From assembly GCF_051622035.1 (NCBI RefSeq), contig NC_135360.1, positions 1,918,001-1,982,000 on the forward strand: a stretch of 64,000 bases of DNA, in the 5' to 3' direction. Positions within the stretch are counted from its first letter, which is position 1; each line of letters begins with the position of its first letter. The position numbers and the translations under genes were made by a program. Positions 10,895-24,334 of this stretch are shown here, piece after piece. The notes beneath the pieces are model-generated. The model was not told the DNA's origin. It saw only the letters and a list, made by a program, of their open reading frames with translations, and did no database searches. Source of the stretch: Arctopsyche grandis (lineage: Eukaryota; Arthropoda; Insecta; Trichoptera; Hydropsychidae).

Positions 10895-11096
10895 GCAGCA
10901 TTTTTTATACGAATCAGCGAAATTCGTGGTGCTGAAAACTCGAAAATTACGCGATATGGGTAAAGGTTGCCAATTTGTTGGAAAACAATCGACCTGCAGT
11001 CAAAAAACAAGTTCTGACCAGCACCAACCAGTAGGACTCGAGCCCGTGACCACTATGTTCGAAAGCATATATGCTAGCCACTAGTCCACGCTGCGG
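10895..11096 (-). mobile_element. tRNA-headed SINE with a different head
   Basis: On the minus strand the head reads GTGGACTAGTGGCTAGCATA, then a B-box-like GGCTCGAGTCC. The body (GCTGGTCAGAAC, then GCAGGTCGATTG) matches the body of the main SINE family. The head differs from that at 2794 or 44443, suggesting a head swap or an older subfamily. Confidence 0.6.
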
Positions 11097-11584
11097 CTTT
11101 TAATTTGATCCATTTCAAAAACCATCTATAAATAAATATAAATTGTATATATGGTATATAATGATTATGAATTGAAAACTGTAGATATAATAGACCGGGT
11201 AGTCGGAAAATTGTTTGATTTTTAAATGCTTTTTATTATTACTAAATTATGTTCACAATACATCTTATATCTATTTTATATTTTACAATTTAATTTAATT
11301 TTGTTCGTAATCATAGAATTATATTATTCTAATGTTAATGTACAGCATAATTGGAAAAATAGCTCAAAAACCTATTTATAATTCTTATATACATATGCTC
11401 ATAATATGTACATCTAATACATAATATTAATTAAAGATTGTATAAAATCGACGATCTAAAGCAGATTGTGTTCGGGTAATCTGTGTTTTATACCTGAAGG
11501 GTATTGACATTTAGTTGTAATCACCGAGACTCTTCACAAGTGTGTTAGTATGGTTATTAGTGAGTCTGTCATAAATTCTATTGA
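11097..11584. other. Repeat shared with 6185-6365; otherwise nothing
   Basis: The segment at about 11215-11345 duplicates the repeat near 6185-6365. The remainder is unassigned AT-rich DNA. Confidence 0.5.
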
Positions 11585-12104
11585 TAATGGCTTAATTTTT
11601 GATATTAATCCACAAGAATAGTCAAAATATGATTTTTCTAAGTGGAACTTTATTTAATTCTCATATAAAGACAATTTAATATATTATCCCTATTAATTAA
11701 ATTCATATTCATGTAAATACTAGTACGAGCTTTTAGCTCGCAATTTTACCGATTTAAAATTCAGCACACTTTCAATTAACCTTTTTAAACGAAAAAAAAA
11801 ATAATGTGGCCAGAACACTATCCCCATAAACATGTTTCAATAGAAAATACTCAATATAAAATAGTATTAACAGTGGGAAAAAATCCCAAATGAAAATACG
11901 TACTTTTGCCTTTTGATTTGAACTGAACGACTACTTAGAGAGATTTAAAAGCTGAAAAGTACTACAAATGAAAGATAAAATACCCAACTACAGATTCCAA
12001 TATTCATTTTGAACAGGAAATTGACAAATTTTGAGACATCGACCGAGCAACACCAAGATATAGAAAAATCGCGCGAAAAAACAGTCGTCATTTGTCGAAC
12101 AGTG
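11585..12104 (-). mobile_element. CACTGTTCGACA-family MITE, copy B
   Basis: The copy runs from the alternative left end (TATTAATCCACAAGAATAGT) to the terminal CATTTGTCGAACAGTG ending at 12104. It contains the same internal blocks as copies A and C. There is an internal deletion near the right end relative to copy C. Confidence 0.8.
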
Positions 12105-14285
12105 TACTCTGTGTTCGTAGATATTTGAGACACAGTGTTTTTATTATCTTTGTCTTTTTATAATGTGCTTAGGTCAAAATGAGGAGATGGCCAGTATTTG
12201 ACGAATCGCGAAAGATGTCATGTGTTTTACGAAAAATGATTGGCAAGAAATGACATCAACTAAATCACATAAAGTTGGCACACATAAATTTTTGAAATAG
12301 TTTCCTTCATCTCTTATGCAAATGTTGCGAGGATCGTGATTTGAAAAAGGTTTGAAACCCACACTACAAGGCATGTGTGTAATATCTACATATGTACATA
12401 TGTATGTATGGGTACATAAACATGTTCGCTAAGAATACATATTTAATCAAAACCGAAATTCCTGCCGACCAATTACCGTGTGTTATGTTTGCTTAAAATA
12501 TAACTAAAACGAGCAAATATTTGCACTAAGTAGTTAGTAGTACCTACATACATATATACTTATCATTTTTCGCGATTTGAAAATGTTTATTCAATACAAA
12601 CAGATTTTCAAAGTTTTATCTTTTGTTTGAATTAGGATCAGTGTTTTTTTGTATTATATTTTATCATAATGCAAAAATCATTCAGTTGCCTGTCAAGTTC
12701 ATAACTATCCAGAAAACGTAAGCGAATCGAACAAAGTAATTTAATTAGATCATTATTTATAAAATGTATAAACACATATGTCTATACATAGATAATTGCT
12801 AGTTTTAGAACTATTCATTATGTTATGGGAATTTGTAATTAGCGATCAAATACGTAATACGTGCTTTAAATTCCTTATCCTTTAACTATTGGTTTACAAT
12901 TTTCAATTGAAAAGTAAAGATTTTCCATACATATATCTACATATACATACATTTTCAGTATGCTATCGAATATTCGGTTTACAGATTATTGCTGCTTGAA
13001 AACAATTTTTTTTTTAATAAAATAAGAGCATTCAATATACATACATATATATACATATGTACATACATACATACAGGCCTGACGAGAGCAGAACCAGTTC
13101 GTAATTCAGTTAAGGGCAGTCGCTTATCTGTTGTGGTCCCGTGGTTGCCAGCTCCAGTTTACCTGCTACCGTGGTAGTTGCGAGCCGGGCCGACGAGAGG
13201 GGGGGGGAAGGGTATGTAAATAGTCCGGGGCCTGGCTTTCGAAGGGGGCCAAAGGCCCCCGTAAATAATATGTACATTTTCAGCAAAAGTATAAAAGCAT
13301 TATTTGGCCTTTATACTCTTAAGATTTTTTGGCCACTAAGCAAAATGGTATAACTGTTTTCTAATGACGGATTTTACTTACTTTTTATGGCATGATAAAA
13401 TAGTCAGTTCCCTCTTCACAATATCCAAAACAAATTAGTAAAATAGCCCTTGGCCGATTCAAGCAGATAACAAGCGGAAAGTTAAAAGTACGAGATTAGT
13501 GCATTTTTACATCGATAATAAAGATAAAATTTTTCACATTTACCTATTTGCAAATTTCCTATGAAACTTTTAACTTAAAATTGCAAATATGATGCACGTG
13601 CCATTCCTAGAATAATTCAACACAAATATACTAATCAATGATTAATTTTAATCGTTAAAAGTATTCGTTTGTCTTTCGACTTTAGGAAAATACGTCATTC
13701 AAACACGTTAAAATTTTTCTGTATAATTGCGAACGGTAGACTGGATTTAGAATATTTCAAATAAAAGCTATTAGGTGATAGCAATAACCAAAAATACGTC
13801 AAACATAAAATATTTACATCGGTTATCTGATACCGAGATTTAGAGATGCCACTCATAAATAATTGATGACCTTTAAATGTCAAAAATATTCAAACGTTGT
13901 TTTACAGAAAGCCATCCGACTGAAGAGTGATGAAAATCCCCCAAAATAAATTTTCACCAAAACAAACCTTCTCGACGGCCAAAATAAGTTTCAACATTGT
14001 TTCAGATTATATTTTACGTAAAACTTGAGTATTGAATATTTGAATCATAGGCAATATAAAGCATAATCGAGTTTCCATAATACTGTTTCTACATATGTAC
14101 GATCGTATTTGATGCTAATTTAACGCTCTCTTTTCTCATAAGACTTTATTCTCATTATTCTCAATAATATCATAAAACGATAGACATAAGTCACAAGTTC
14201 ATTTAATATGTTTTAGAATTTATCACATTTTTTTACAAAAAAAAAATAATGGCGAATAATTAAAACTTTGATTTCCGGGGAAAAA
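12105..14285. other. Long gene-free stretch; GC hairpin near 13250
   Basis: Mostly AT-rich DNA with no coding signal that I can recognise. An island at about 13080-13262 is distinctly GC-rich and ends in a strong hairpin, GGGGGCCAAAGGCCCCC at 13244-13260. It resembles no other element in the window. Confidence 0.5.
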
Positions 14286-16094
14286 AAATCTTTCTTTGAA
14301 TGAATTAGAAGTCGAGGGGGTAGTATATAATGATAAAGAGGATATGGTTGAAAGATTGAATGAGTTTTACATCAATAGTGTGAATGATATAGTTAATTCA
14401 ATACAAAGAAGGCATAATAGTGTGAATGATGATATTAATTTGGGTTTAAATAAGTTTGAAAGGTTTAAATTGGTGGAAATGGGGGGATTAAATGGTGTAT
14501 TGAAGGGCATGAAATCAGTTTCTAGTATGGATGGATTGACTCTAGATATTTTAATCAACACTTGGGGCATGGTTGGACCTCAGTTACTGAAATTAATAAA
14601 TTAATCGTTAGAAGTGGGATCCGTCCCGGATGCATGGAAGGTGTCTACTATTGTGCCGGTACCAAAGGTTACTGGCACACATAAAGCCAGTGAAATGAGG
14701 CCCATCAATATGTTACCAATTGTTGAGAAGATGCTGGAGGAAATCGTTATGATTCAATTGAAAGAGTTCATTAGTATAAATGATTGTTTGGTTGTGGAAC
14801 AGTCTGGATTTAGAGTGAAACATTCAACAGAAACCGCTATCCAATTGGTGGTTTCTGATTGGATGGAGGCGATGGATGAATCTAGCATGGTTGTTGGAGC
14901 AGTTTTTCTAGATTTTAAGCGAGCGTTCGAGACAGTAGATAGGAATATTTTATTACAAAAATTATATAAGTTAGGAATAAATGGTATAGTATTAAAGTGG
15001 CTTCAATCATACTTAAATAATAGAAGGCAAAGAGTAAAAATTGATAAGGTGTTATCCTCTGAATTTGTAACACCTCATGGAGTGCCGCAAGGGTCCAAAT
15101 TGGGACCCTTATTATTTATATTATATATAAACGATATTGTTAAGGTAATTAAGATGTGTAAAATACATTTGTTTGCAGATGATACATTGATATATATAAT
15201 TGGAAAGAATGTTGATGTAATGTCTGAGATTTTAAATATAGAATTAAATTATGTGAATGACTGGTTGTGTGAAAATAAATTAAAGTTGAATGTGAATAAA
15301 ACAAAAATGATGTGGTTGAATGGTAAAAATAAAAATATATTGAATGAAATTAGAATTGATGATAAGTTAATTGAAAAAGTTGAAAATATAAAATACTTAG
15401 GTGTATACATAGATTCAGGACTAAATTTTAAAATGCACGCTGACTATATAATAAAAAAAATGGCTAGAAAAGTTGGTGTATTATGTAGATTAAGAAATAT
15501 TTTAAGTAAAAAAAGTAAAATTTTAGTGTTTAATTCAATTGTCTTGCCACATGTGGTTTATTGTGCCACTGTGCTTAATTTGTTTAGCGGCCAAGATTTA
15601 GAAAAAATGCAAAAAATACAGAATAAAGCTATGAGAGGTATTTTGAATGTGAGTAGATTTAAGAGTATTGGAAGTATGTTAGATGAATTAGGATGGATGA
15701 GTATTAGAATTAGTCTAAATATTAGTACATTGTCTTTTGTTTATAAGTTAGATCATAAGTTATTACCTAAGTATTTTGATGATTATATAATAAGGAATAG
15801 AGATAAACATAGTTTTTATACTAGAAATACGGACAAACTAGTTGTAAGTAGAGTAAGAAAGAATAAGACGGCTGGGGGTGTTTTTCACAGGGGTGTGCTC
15901 ATGTATAATGCCCTCCCTGAGTGCATCAGGTCTGCTAAAAACATGGATGCATTCCTGCGAGGTGCGAAGAGACACGTCTGTGAGGGACAGTACATATAAG
16001 TTAATTATAAATTTTAGAGTTTAGTATAAATAATTAAGATGTATTTTTAAATTAGCTTGATAGCTAAAATATATATAAATAAATAAATAAAATA
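14286..16094 (+). mobile_element. 5'-truncated LINE (non-LTR retrotransposon)
   Basis: The element contains one long reverse-transcriptase coding region broken by a single stop codon, a short 3' UTR and an (ATAA)n tail at about 16071-16094. No endonuclease domain precedes the reverse transcriptase, so the copy is 5' truncated, as is usual for LINE insertions. Clear target duplications were not found. The motifs are typical of the Jockey/CR1 group of non-LTR elements, but I cannot fix the clade by eye. Confidence 0.9.
14296..15999 (+). pseudogene. LINE reverse transcriptase with one in-frame stop
   Basis: Two open segments lie in the same frame, 14296-14604 and from 14605 to 15999, separated only by TAA at 14602-14604. 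Together they encode the reverse transcriptase of a non-LTR element, which copies RNA into DNA at the target site. Visible motifs in order: SMDGLTLDIL; P-K-V-T-G-T; EQSGFRVKHSTETA; motif A FLDFKRAFETVD with a catalytic Asp; GVPQGSKLGPLLFILYINDI; motif C HLFADDTLIYI with the two catalytic Asps; thumb region NKLKLNVNKTKMMW and YLGVYIDSGLNF. The C-terminal part ends MYNALPECIRSAKNMDAF. A length of roughly 560 codons fits a reverse transcriptase without endonuclease. One stop and otherwise open sequence mean a fairly young, inactive copy. The upstream TTG is not a real start. Confidence 0.92.
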
Positions 16095-16557
16095 ACATGT
16101 TCACACATCAAAAGTTAGAAGTGCTTCCATTAGCTACATAGAACTTAAGACGTTGGTATTGAGCAAATGGTCTCGGAATAAATTAGAATAGAGAAGCCCT
16201 CACCTGATTGCTAATTGAAATTACGTGTATAAGTTCAGGAGAGGAAACTTTACGTTAAAACGAAAACGACTTAATCCTCTCAAAGAATTAAAAAGGTAAC
16301 CAAAATATAAAAACAAATTGTTTTTTCGTTTTAAATCGTTTTACTATTAAAAAAACAAGTGTGTGGGGATGGCCGCATACGATAGAATTGTTAGCATTTA
16401 AGTTGTATGGATTGTATACAACACGTGCTAATGCAACCTGTAAATTGTTAATATCGTTATTACCTACACGTATGTATATTGCTCACACCAAGATCCCGCA
16501 CACAGCAAATAAAAACAAAATAAAAGCTACATATGACAGCATTTTCGATACAAATTG
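16095..16557. other. No gene seen
   Basis: AT-rich flank downstream of the LINE with no recognisable element except possible outer parts of the following ACTTCCGGT repeat. Confidence 0.4.
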
Positions 16558-17172
16558 AGCGCAAATGTATGGAAACTTGCACAAGACAAAAATTCTACTT
16601 CCGGTCGTCGGATTTTGTTCAATTTTTTTTTTATTACTTAAAATCACTATCAATATTATACACAATAAATATCAAAAAGATTAAAATAATTTAAAAGGTC
16701 AAAATAAAATAATGAAATATTGTTTTAAAAAAAAATACTACTTCCGGTTTACAAATTCTGACCAAAACCTTATCAGCTCTAAGTTAGTACATAAAGAATA
16801 CAAATATAAATTTTCAGCTTGATACGTTCAGGGGTGTGGACAGAATAGTGGGCACAAGATTTTTGACCTTTCTAAGAGGAAAAATAGGGGACATCTATAA
16901 GGAGAGGCACCATTTCCGTTCAATTTAAAAATTTAAAAAAAATTTACATAGTGTTGATAAAAATTTCAGGAGCTGATACTAAGTTTTAGTTCGATAGGAC
17001 TAACGGTGTTCAAAAAATACCCAAAATACACAGACACACACATTTTTTTATAGATCATGAAAACGTGATCAGTAATCGATTCTGAGTTCGAATCAGTCAA
17101 AAACTCGAGTTCGAATTTTCGCATGATCACAAAACTTCATCTTTTGTTACTACGTACATAGATAAAGTAAAA
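16558..17172 (+). repeat. ACTTCCGGT-module repeat, copy 1
   Basis: This matches the longer copies at 29060-30010 and (reverse) 39955-41075. Shared blocks include GGAAACTTGCACAAGACAAA, CTTATCAGCTCTAAGTTAGT and CACAAAACTTCATCTTTTG near the right end. Boxes related to ACTTCCGGT occur near 16600, 16740 and 16910; the central modules are deleted. Confidence 0.7.
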
Positions 17173-18001
17173 ATTGAAATCGAACGAACGAACAATCAAC
17201 AGCGAAAAAAAATATATATATATATATTCTAATTGAAAACAAAAATAAATCAATCGACAAGCACCTTTCAATGTTTTTATCATTCATTGTATTATATACC
17301 TCTTTGATAATTATCAAACTTTTAACCTACGGATCGCACACCCCAAAGGGAATTGTCAAATACCAAATACTGAAATATAAAAAAATCATTCATTTCAAAT
17401 ATCAATTCAAAAGCCTGTTTATAAAAAAATACACATATTATACTCAGGCACATGCATACATACTATAGGAAGTCCCCTGGGTAGTAGGGAGGATTGCAGG
17501 AGAGAGAGACAAGTAAACAAGTAAATCTCAATTCAATCTTATACGTTTATTTAGAACAATAGGTACTCGATGCGCATACGCACCCGGTCCGCGTCACACC
17601 GCGACGCTACTACTGTCGCTCCCGGACAAGGTTCGGGAGTACCAACCTTAACATTAATACATATGTGTATAATACCAACTGTTCGGCATGAGCCACATCA
17701 TTATACATAATTATAATCATTTTATATTAATATCCTACACATACATACATACATATAGTGCATATTTTTACCGGCGTTGCTCGGTAACTGTACACATAAA
17801 CTAACACATAATCATTTTCCGTCAGGCAATTTCGGATTTTAACCCGACGTTACCTAGACCCTTTCCAAAGGTTACGGTCTAAGGTAAGGTGAGAAAACGA
17901 TATAGGAAATCAGCAGACAACCAAAAACATACAAACATGAACAAATCTAATAGTGTTACCGATGCAAACAGAATGTAAAAATAAACGAATTAATATATTA
18001 A
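17173..18001. other. No gene; GC-richer patch 17560-17640
   Basis: Mostly AT-rich. The patch around 17580-17640 (CGCGTCACACCGCGACGCTA) is CG-rich compared with its surroundings but matches nothing else in the window. Confidence 0.4.
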
Positions 18002-18282
18002 CTAACTGAACCCGGCATGCGTTGCAATGCCAGAATAAGGCGTGCAATTCCCGTCCCCGAGTCAACTCGTGTCTCTTCAAAGCCTTGTCGTCATAAACCA
18101 ACTGGTAACGTGGTTACCAACGAACACATTCCCTTGACTACACAATGGCGCTTCAAACTTTCGCGTCAGTAAAATCGTGATTACGAATATTATTATTGAG
18201 AAGTTTTTTCCCGTTGTTTTTCACAGTCAGCTTCCCAGACATGCTTACAACAAATCCTGAAAGTTCCATCGTAATCGGTTCT
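18002..18282 (-). mobile_element. Helitron-like element, 5'-truncated
   Basis: Left end ACTAACTGAACCCGGCATGC (3' terminus on the minus strand), then the body with AACTGGTAACGTGGTTACCA and TGGCGCTTCAAACTTTCGCG, as in the complete copy at 32799-33162. The 5' end is lost at the junction with an AT-rich SINE tail. Confidence 0.7.
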
Positions 18283-18296
18283 ATTTAATTTATGTA

Positions 18297-18769
18297 TTTT
18301 ATTTTATTTATTTATTTTACATACATATATACAAAATATACCAGGAAGGCTTAACAGGTAAACCCCAAATGCGCCTTCCTGGTCCACATAATTATTACAT
18401 AGATACATGTAAATCTAAACAATATTTGACATCTATCGTCAGATATTACAAATATAGTATTAATACGATAAATAACGATGAATAACTTTCATGTAACAAT
18501 ACGATTTTTTTTTTATATTCGATAAACAACCACAGAGACATCTATGGTGAGCAATATGGTGAAACCTAAGATATAACAATAACTAAAGGTTCGCAACAGA
18601 AAATTGGGAAGGAAACGCCAATTTTACAGGAATCGTTTCAATGAAGATCAGAAAAATTGGCAAATTCTGATAAGAAACGATCGACCTTGACAAATCAATG
18701 TCTGGCCAATAGCGAGACCTAGCGGGAATCGAACTCGTAACGTCAAGTACGAGATAATACAACTACTGG
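18297..18769 (-). mobile_element. tRNA-derived SINE, copy 2
   Basis: The 3' hairpin CCAGGAAGGC...GCCTTCCTGG is at 18341-18382, preceded (plus strand) by a TTTA-rich tail at 18297-18330. The head near 18740-18769 is degenerate but keeps a B box (GAGTTCGATTCCC on the minus strand). Confidence 0.75.
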
Positions 18770-19740
<971 letters not shown>

Positions 19741-20418
19741 CAAGCCTCTTCTATGTTATGTTTTTCCTTCGCTCGTTCGTCTGACAACATTTGAATTTGA
19801 TATCCTACATTCTTCCGATCGTTTTGAAACTTTTCCATTTTGCGTGGTTTGGTCAACAATATATATTCAAATCAAATTCGCCGGTACGATGGTGATAAAT
19901 AATCGTAATAGACAAGTTTAAAAAATGCTACAATTTTGACCATCTTGACGTCTAATGGTATGTTCCCTTTCGCTTTGTCAGGTTTTAATTGTTTAAGCAC
20001 CTATAACTTTATATTTGTCACACTATATCTTATAAAATTTGCACTATAGGTTCTCATTATCTCTCATATATATTTTTACTTTACTCATAGGTTATATAAT
20101 GATTGTTAAAATGTTTATATTATAATGGTGATTCGATATGCTTGTTATGACCAGATACGTTGGACTCAACTGTTATTGTGACATTTGTGAAACTGTCATT
20201 GTGACGTTGAGTTACGAATCAGTCGATCTTTTTGTTATGTTTTCACCTCATTGACATGGAAAGTTTTTAGTTAAAGTATGCACATTAACCAGGGTGCATC
20301 GAAAAGCCTAGAACGTATTTTGTCTCTTCCGCGCGCCCGTCAAGACATTTGATTTTTACTTTATCTTTTTTATATATTGTCTTAATTTTACATATATACA
20401 AAATATAGAAGAGGCTTG
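19741..20418. mobile_element. hAT-like MITE, CTAACCTCTTCT family, copy 2
   Basis: Termini are CAAGCCTCTTCTAT and ATAGAAGAGGCTTG, inverted. Flanks TTTTTTGA and TTTTTAAA are consistent with a decayed 8-bp duplication. The interior shares TCTTCCGATCGTTTTGAAAC and 'aataatcgtaatagaca' with the copies at 6551 and 37485. It is longer than copy 1 by about 290 bp. Confidence 0.65.
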
Positions 20419-21726
<1,308 letters not shown>

Positions 21727-21973
21727 TGTTTGCTACCAATTTTTCCTCTGGGCAAATAGACGGCGCTAAGTCTCTGAGCAATAACCGCTGTCTATTGAAA
21801 ATGTACTTATTTAATTAATTTTTCTATTGGTGTTTTATATTGTATATATGTAGTAGTTAGTTTTTACCATTTTTTTCATATTTAACAATTAAATATAAAT
21901 ATTAAATTAAATATATTTAAAAGGTATTTGAAAAAAATTCGACTGCGTGCGGATCGAACATATGACCGTCGAC

Positions 21974-22739
21974 CAGAGAAATGTTATAATAATAGAAGGG
22001 CCCTTACAAATAAATAAATTGTGTCAATATTAGGCAGTACGTCTCCATAACTACGCTACAACGCACGGAATATAATCAGGGTCATCACGTATTCACTACA
22101 AAAAATAAAGTTTTATTTTGATATAGATTTATTTACAATTTGAGTATATGGTGGTGTTGTGCGTTGGTGGTCAATTCGTTTCTTTTCTCAGTTTGCGGAT
22201 TATTTTTATCCACTTTTTTGTGTTTGTCTGTCTTTGGAAACTCTTCAATTAACGTGTAATGTATAGTTTCAACAAAAATATGTGTAATATAAAATAAACG
22301 ATGTTTATAATAAATAAACTTAAATAATTGGTTATTAATATAATTGAGTATTCGGTGCCACCAAGAGGAATGTTTTTACATTTATTTAAAAAAAATGTTT
22401 ACATTTCTCTGGTGCCACCCCTGAAATTTTATGTAGAATGCGGGCGATCTAAGCAAACTAAGATGTTAATTAAATAATATGTTACTTAAATGATCAATTT
22501 GCTTATAAAATTGTATCCCATGTTGTTTATTGTGTGTTTTCGAATGCATTGTGCAATTTTTAACGATGCATTTGCCCATCTTGCGAGTAATATATACAAA
22601 CAGAAGTTTTTATCGGACATATGTACGTCGAGCACCAAGCATCAAATACGACTGATACTAAAATTATGTAGGAATGTCTGTGGACATTCGTCACTTGACA
22701 ACAATATAACGCCACTTCTATTATTATAACATTTCTCTG
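21974..22739. mobile_element. hAT-like MITE, CAGAGAAATGTT family, copy 1
   Basis: It has perfect 25-bp terminal inverted repeats beginning CAGAGAAATGTTATAATAAT. The flanks CCGTCGAC (21966-21973) and CCGACGAC (22740-22747) form an 8-bp target duplication with one mismatch. CAGAG-type TIRs and 8-bp duplications fit hAT. No transposase is present. A 49-bp relative is nested at 22363-22411. A second copy is at 23403-24334. Confidence 0.85.
22363..22411. mobile_element. 49-bp mini-hAT element nested in its relative
   Basis: The sequence from AAGAGGAATG to ACATTTCTCTG is flanked by a perfect 8-bp duplication GTGCCACC (22355-22362 and 22412-22419). The right end matches the CAGAGAAATGT terminus; the left end differs at two of its first positions. 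The interior is mostly AT. Confidence 0.65.
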
Positions 22740-23402
22740 CCGACGACACATTTCTTTTAATTTTTATTTAATAACTTTAATATACCATAACCCATTCGAT
22801 GATATTTCATCGGGTACAACACTAGTAAGTTTATAAAAATAAATAGAGTAAATTGCAAAACGCGTATTTCACGTTTATTGGGCCAGTTGTCTGTCATTCG
22901 CCATAAAGGCATAAAGCAACAAAATTGCACGCGGGTACACAAACACATCAAACGATTTCGAAAAATTTTAAAGGGAGTTTATCACACTACGTGTTTGTAT
23001 ATTTTTCGATTGGATCGAAATTCCAAATATTTTTCGATCAAAATAAAAATCTAGGGCATTGTAGGAAAATTGGTCCCTTTGATCTATTAATTTGGCTGCT
23101 TTCGGAATTTCAGCCCAACATCACTCAATCAACCTTCATTTCATATCAAATGTCCTTTCGAAATCCTACATGTCGTTTTGACATTTTATATTGAACGAAT
23201 TTTAAATAAAAATTAATCTGCTATTTATACTCAATGAAAGTAATGGTATTTTTTTGACGGGATTATACTATGAAAAAAGATATGAAAATCGAATTTTAAC
23301 AAAAAAAAAAAAACATATTTCTGGAATATGTAAAGCTTATTTCAGATACAAAATCTTATAATTCGACCGTAAATGCTTGCGTGGCGTGATGTATGCTTAT
23401 GT
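22740..23402. other. Helitron 3' end at 22790-22825; otherwise nothing
   Basis: CATTCGATGATATTTCATCGGG, split here as arms CGATG and CATCG, is followed by TACAACA and CTAG (22822-22825) and T. This matches the Helitron 3' architecture on the plus strand. The rest is unassigned. Confidence 0.4.
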
Positions 23403-24334
23403 CAGAGAAATGTTATATTAATAGAAGTGGCTTTAGGCGTCATATTGTTGTCAAGTGACGATTGTCCACAGACATTCCTAAATAATTTTGGCATAAGTCG
23501 TATCTGACGCTTGGTGCTCGACGTACAATGTCCGATAAAACTTCTCTGTTTGTTTATATTGCTCGCAAGATGGGCAAGCATCGGTAAAAATTGCACATTG
23601 CATTCAAAAACACACAATAAACAACATGGGATACATTTTTGGAAGGAAATTGACCCGATTGTATTTCGTGCGTTGTAGCGTATTTATAGAGACGTTTCGC
23701 GTAATATTGACAACAATTATTTATTCGTAAGGGCCCTTCTATTACACTGTTCGACACGAAAAATGATTTTTATAAGTGTAATTTTATTTAATTCTCATAT
23801 AAAGACAATTTAATATATAATATTATCCCTATTAAAATTCAATTCAGATTCGTTTAAATACTAGTACGAGCTTTTAGCTCGCAATGTTACCGATTTAAAA
23901 TTCAGCACACTTCCGATTAACCCTTTTAAACGAAAACAAAAAATAGTGTGGCCAGAACACTATCTCAATAAACATGTTTCAATAGAAAATACTCAATATA
24001 AAATAGTATAAACAGTGGAAAAAAATCCCAAGCGAAAATACGTACTATGGACTTTTGATTTGAACTGGACGACTACATAGAGAGATTTGAAAGCTGAAAA
24101 TTACTACAAATGAAAGATAAAATACCCGACTATAGATTCCAATATTTATTTTGAACAAGAAATTGACAGATTTTGAGACATCAACCAAACAACACCAAGA
24201 TATAGAAAAATCGCGCAATAAAAAACACAAAGATTCGTATTTACTGGGCATAGATCTATTAGAAAAGTCATATCTCGTCTCTGAACCAAAAAAAGTCGTC
24301 ATTTGTCGAACAGTGTTATTATTACATTTCTCTG
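23403..24334. mobile_element. hAT-like MITE, CAGAGAAATGTT family, copy 2 (interrupted)
   Basis: The left TIR CAGAGAAATGTTATATTAAT and a right TIR ending ACATTTCTCTG are flanked by a perfect 8-bp duplication GCTTATGT (23395-23402 and 24335-24342). The right TIR is split by a CACTG-family MITE at 23745-24315. Without it the element is about 358 bp and resembles copy 1 in reverse with its middle deleted. Confidence 0.88.
23745..24315 (-). mobile_element. CACTGTTCGACA-family MITE, copy C (complete, 571 bp)
   Basis: The termini are CACTGTTCGACACGAAAAAT at the left and CATTTGTCGAACAGTG at the right. Removing the element and one TTA restores an uninterrupted TIR of the host hAT MITE, which proves a 3-bp TTA duplication (23742-23744 and 24316-24318). 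CACTG ends with a 3-bp TWA duplication suggest the CACTA/Mirage/Chapaev group or PIF/Harbinger. No transposase is encoded. This is the reference copy for the family (others at 361, 11585, 30323, 38669 and 60980). Confidence 0.9.
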
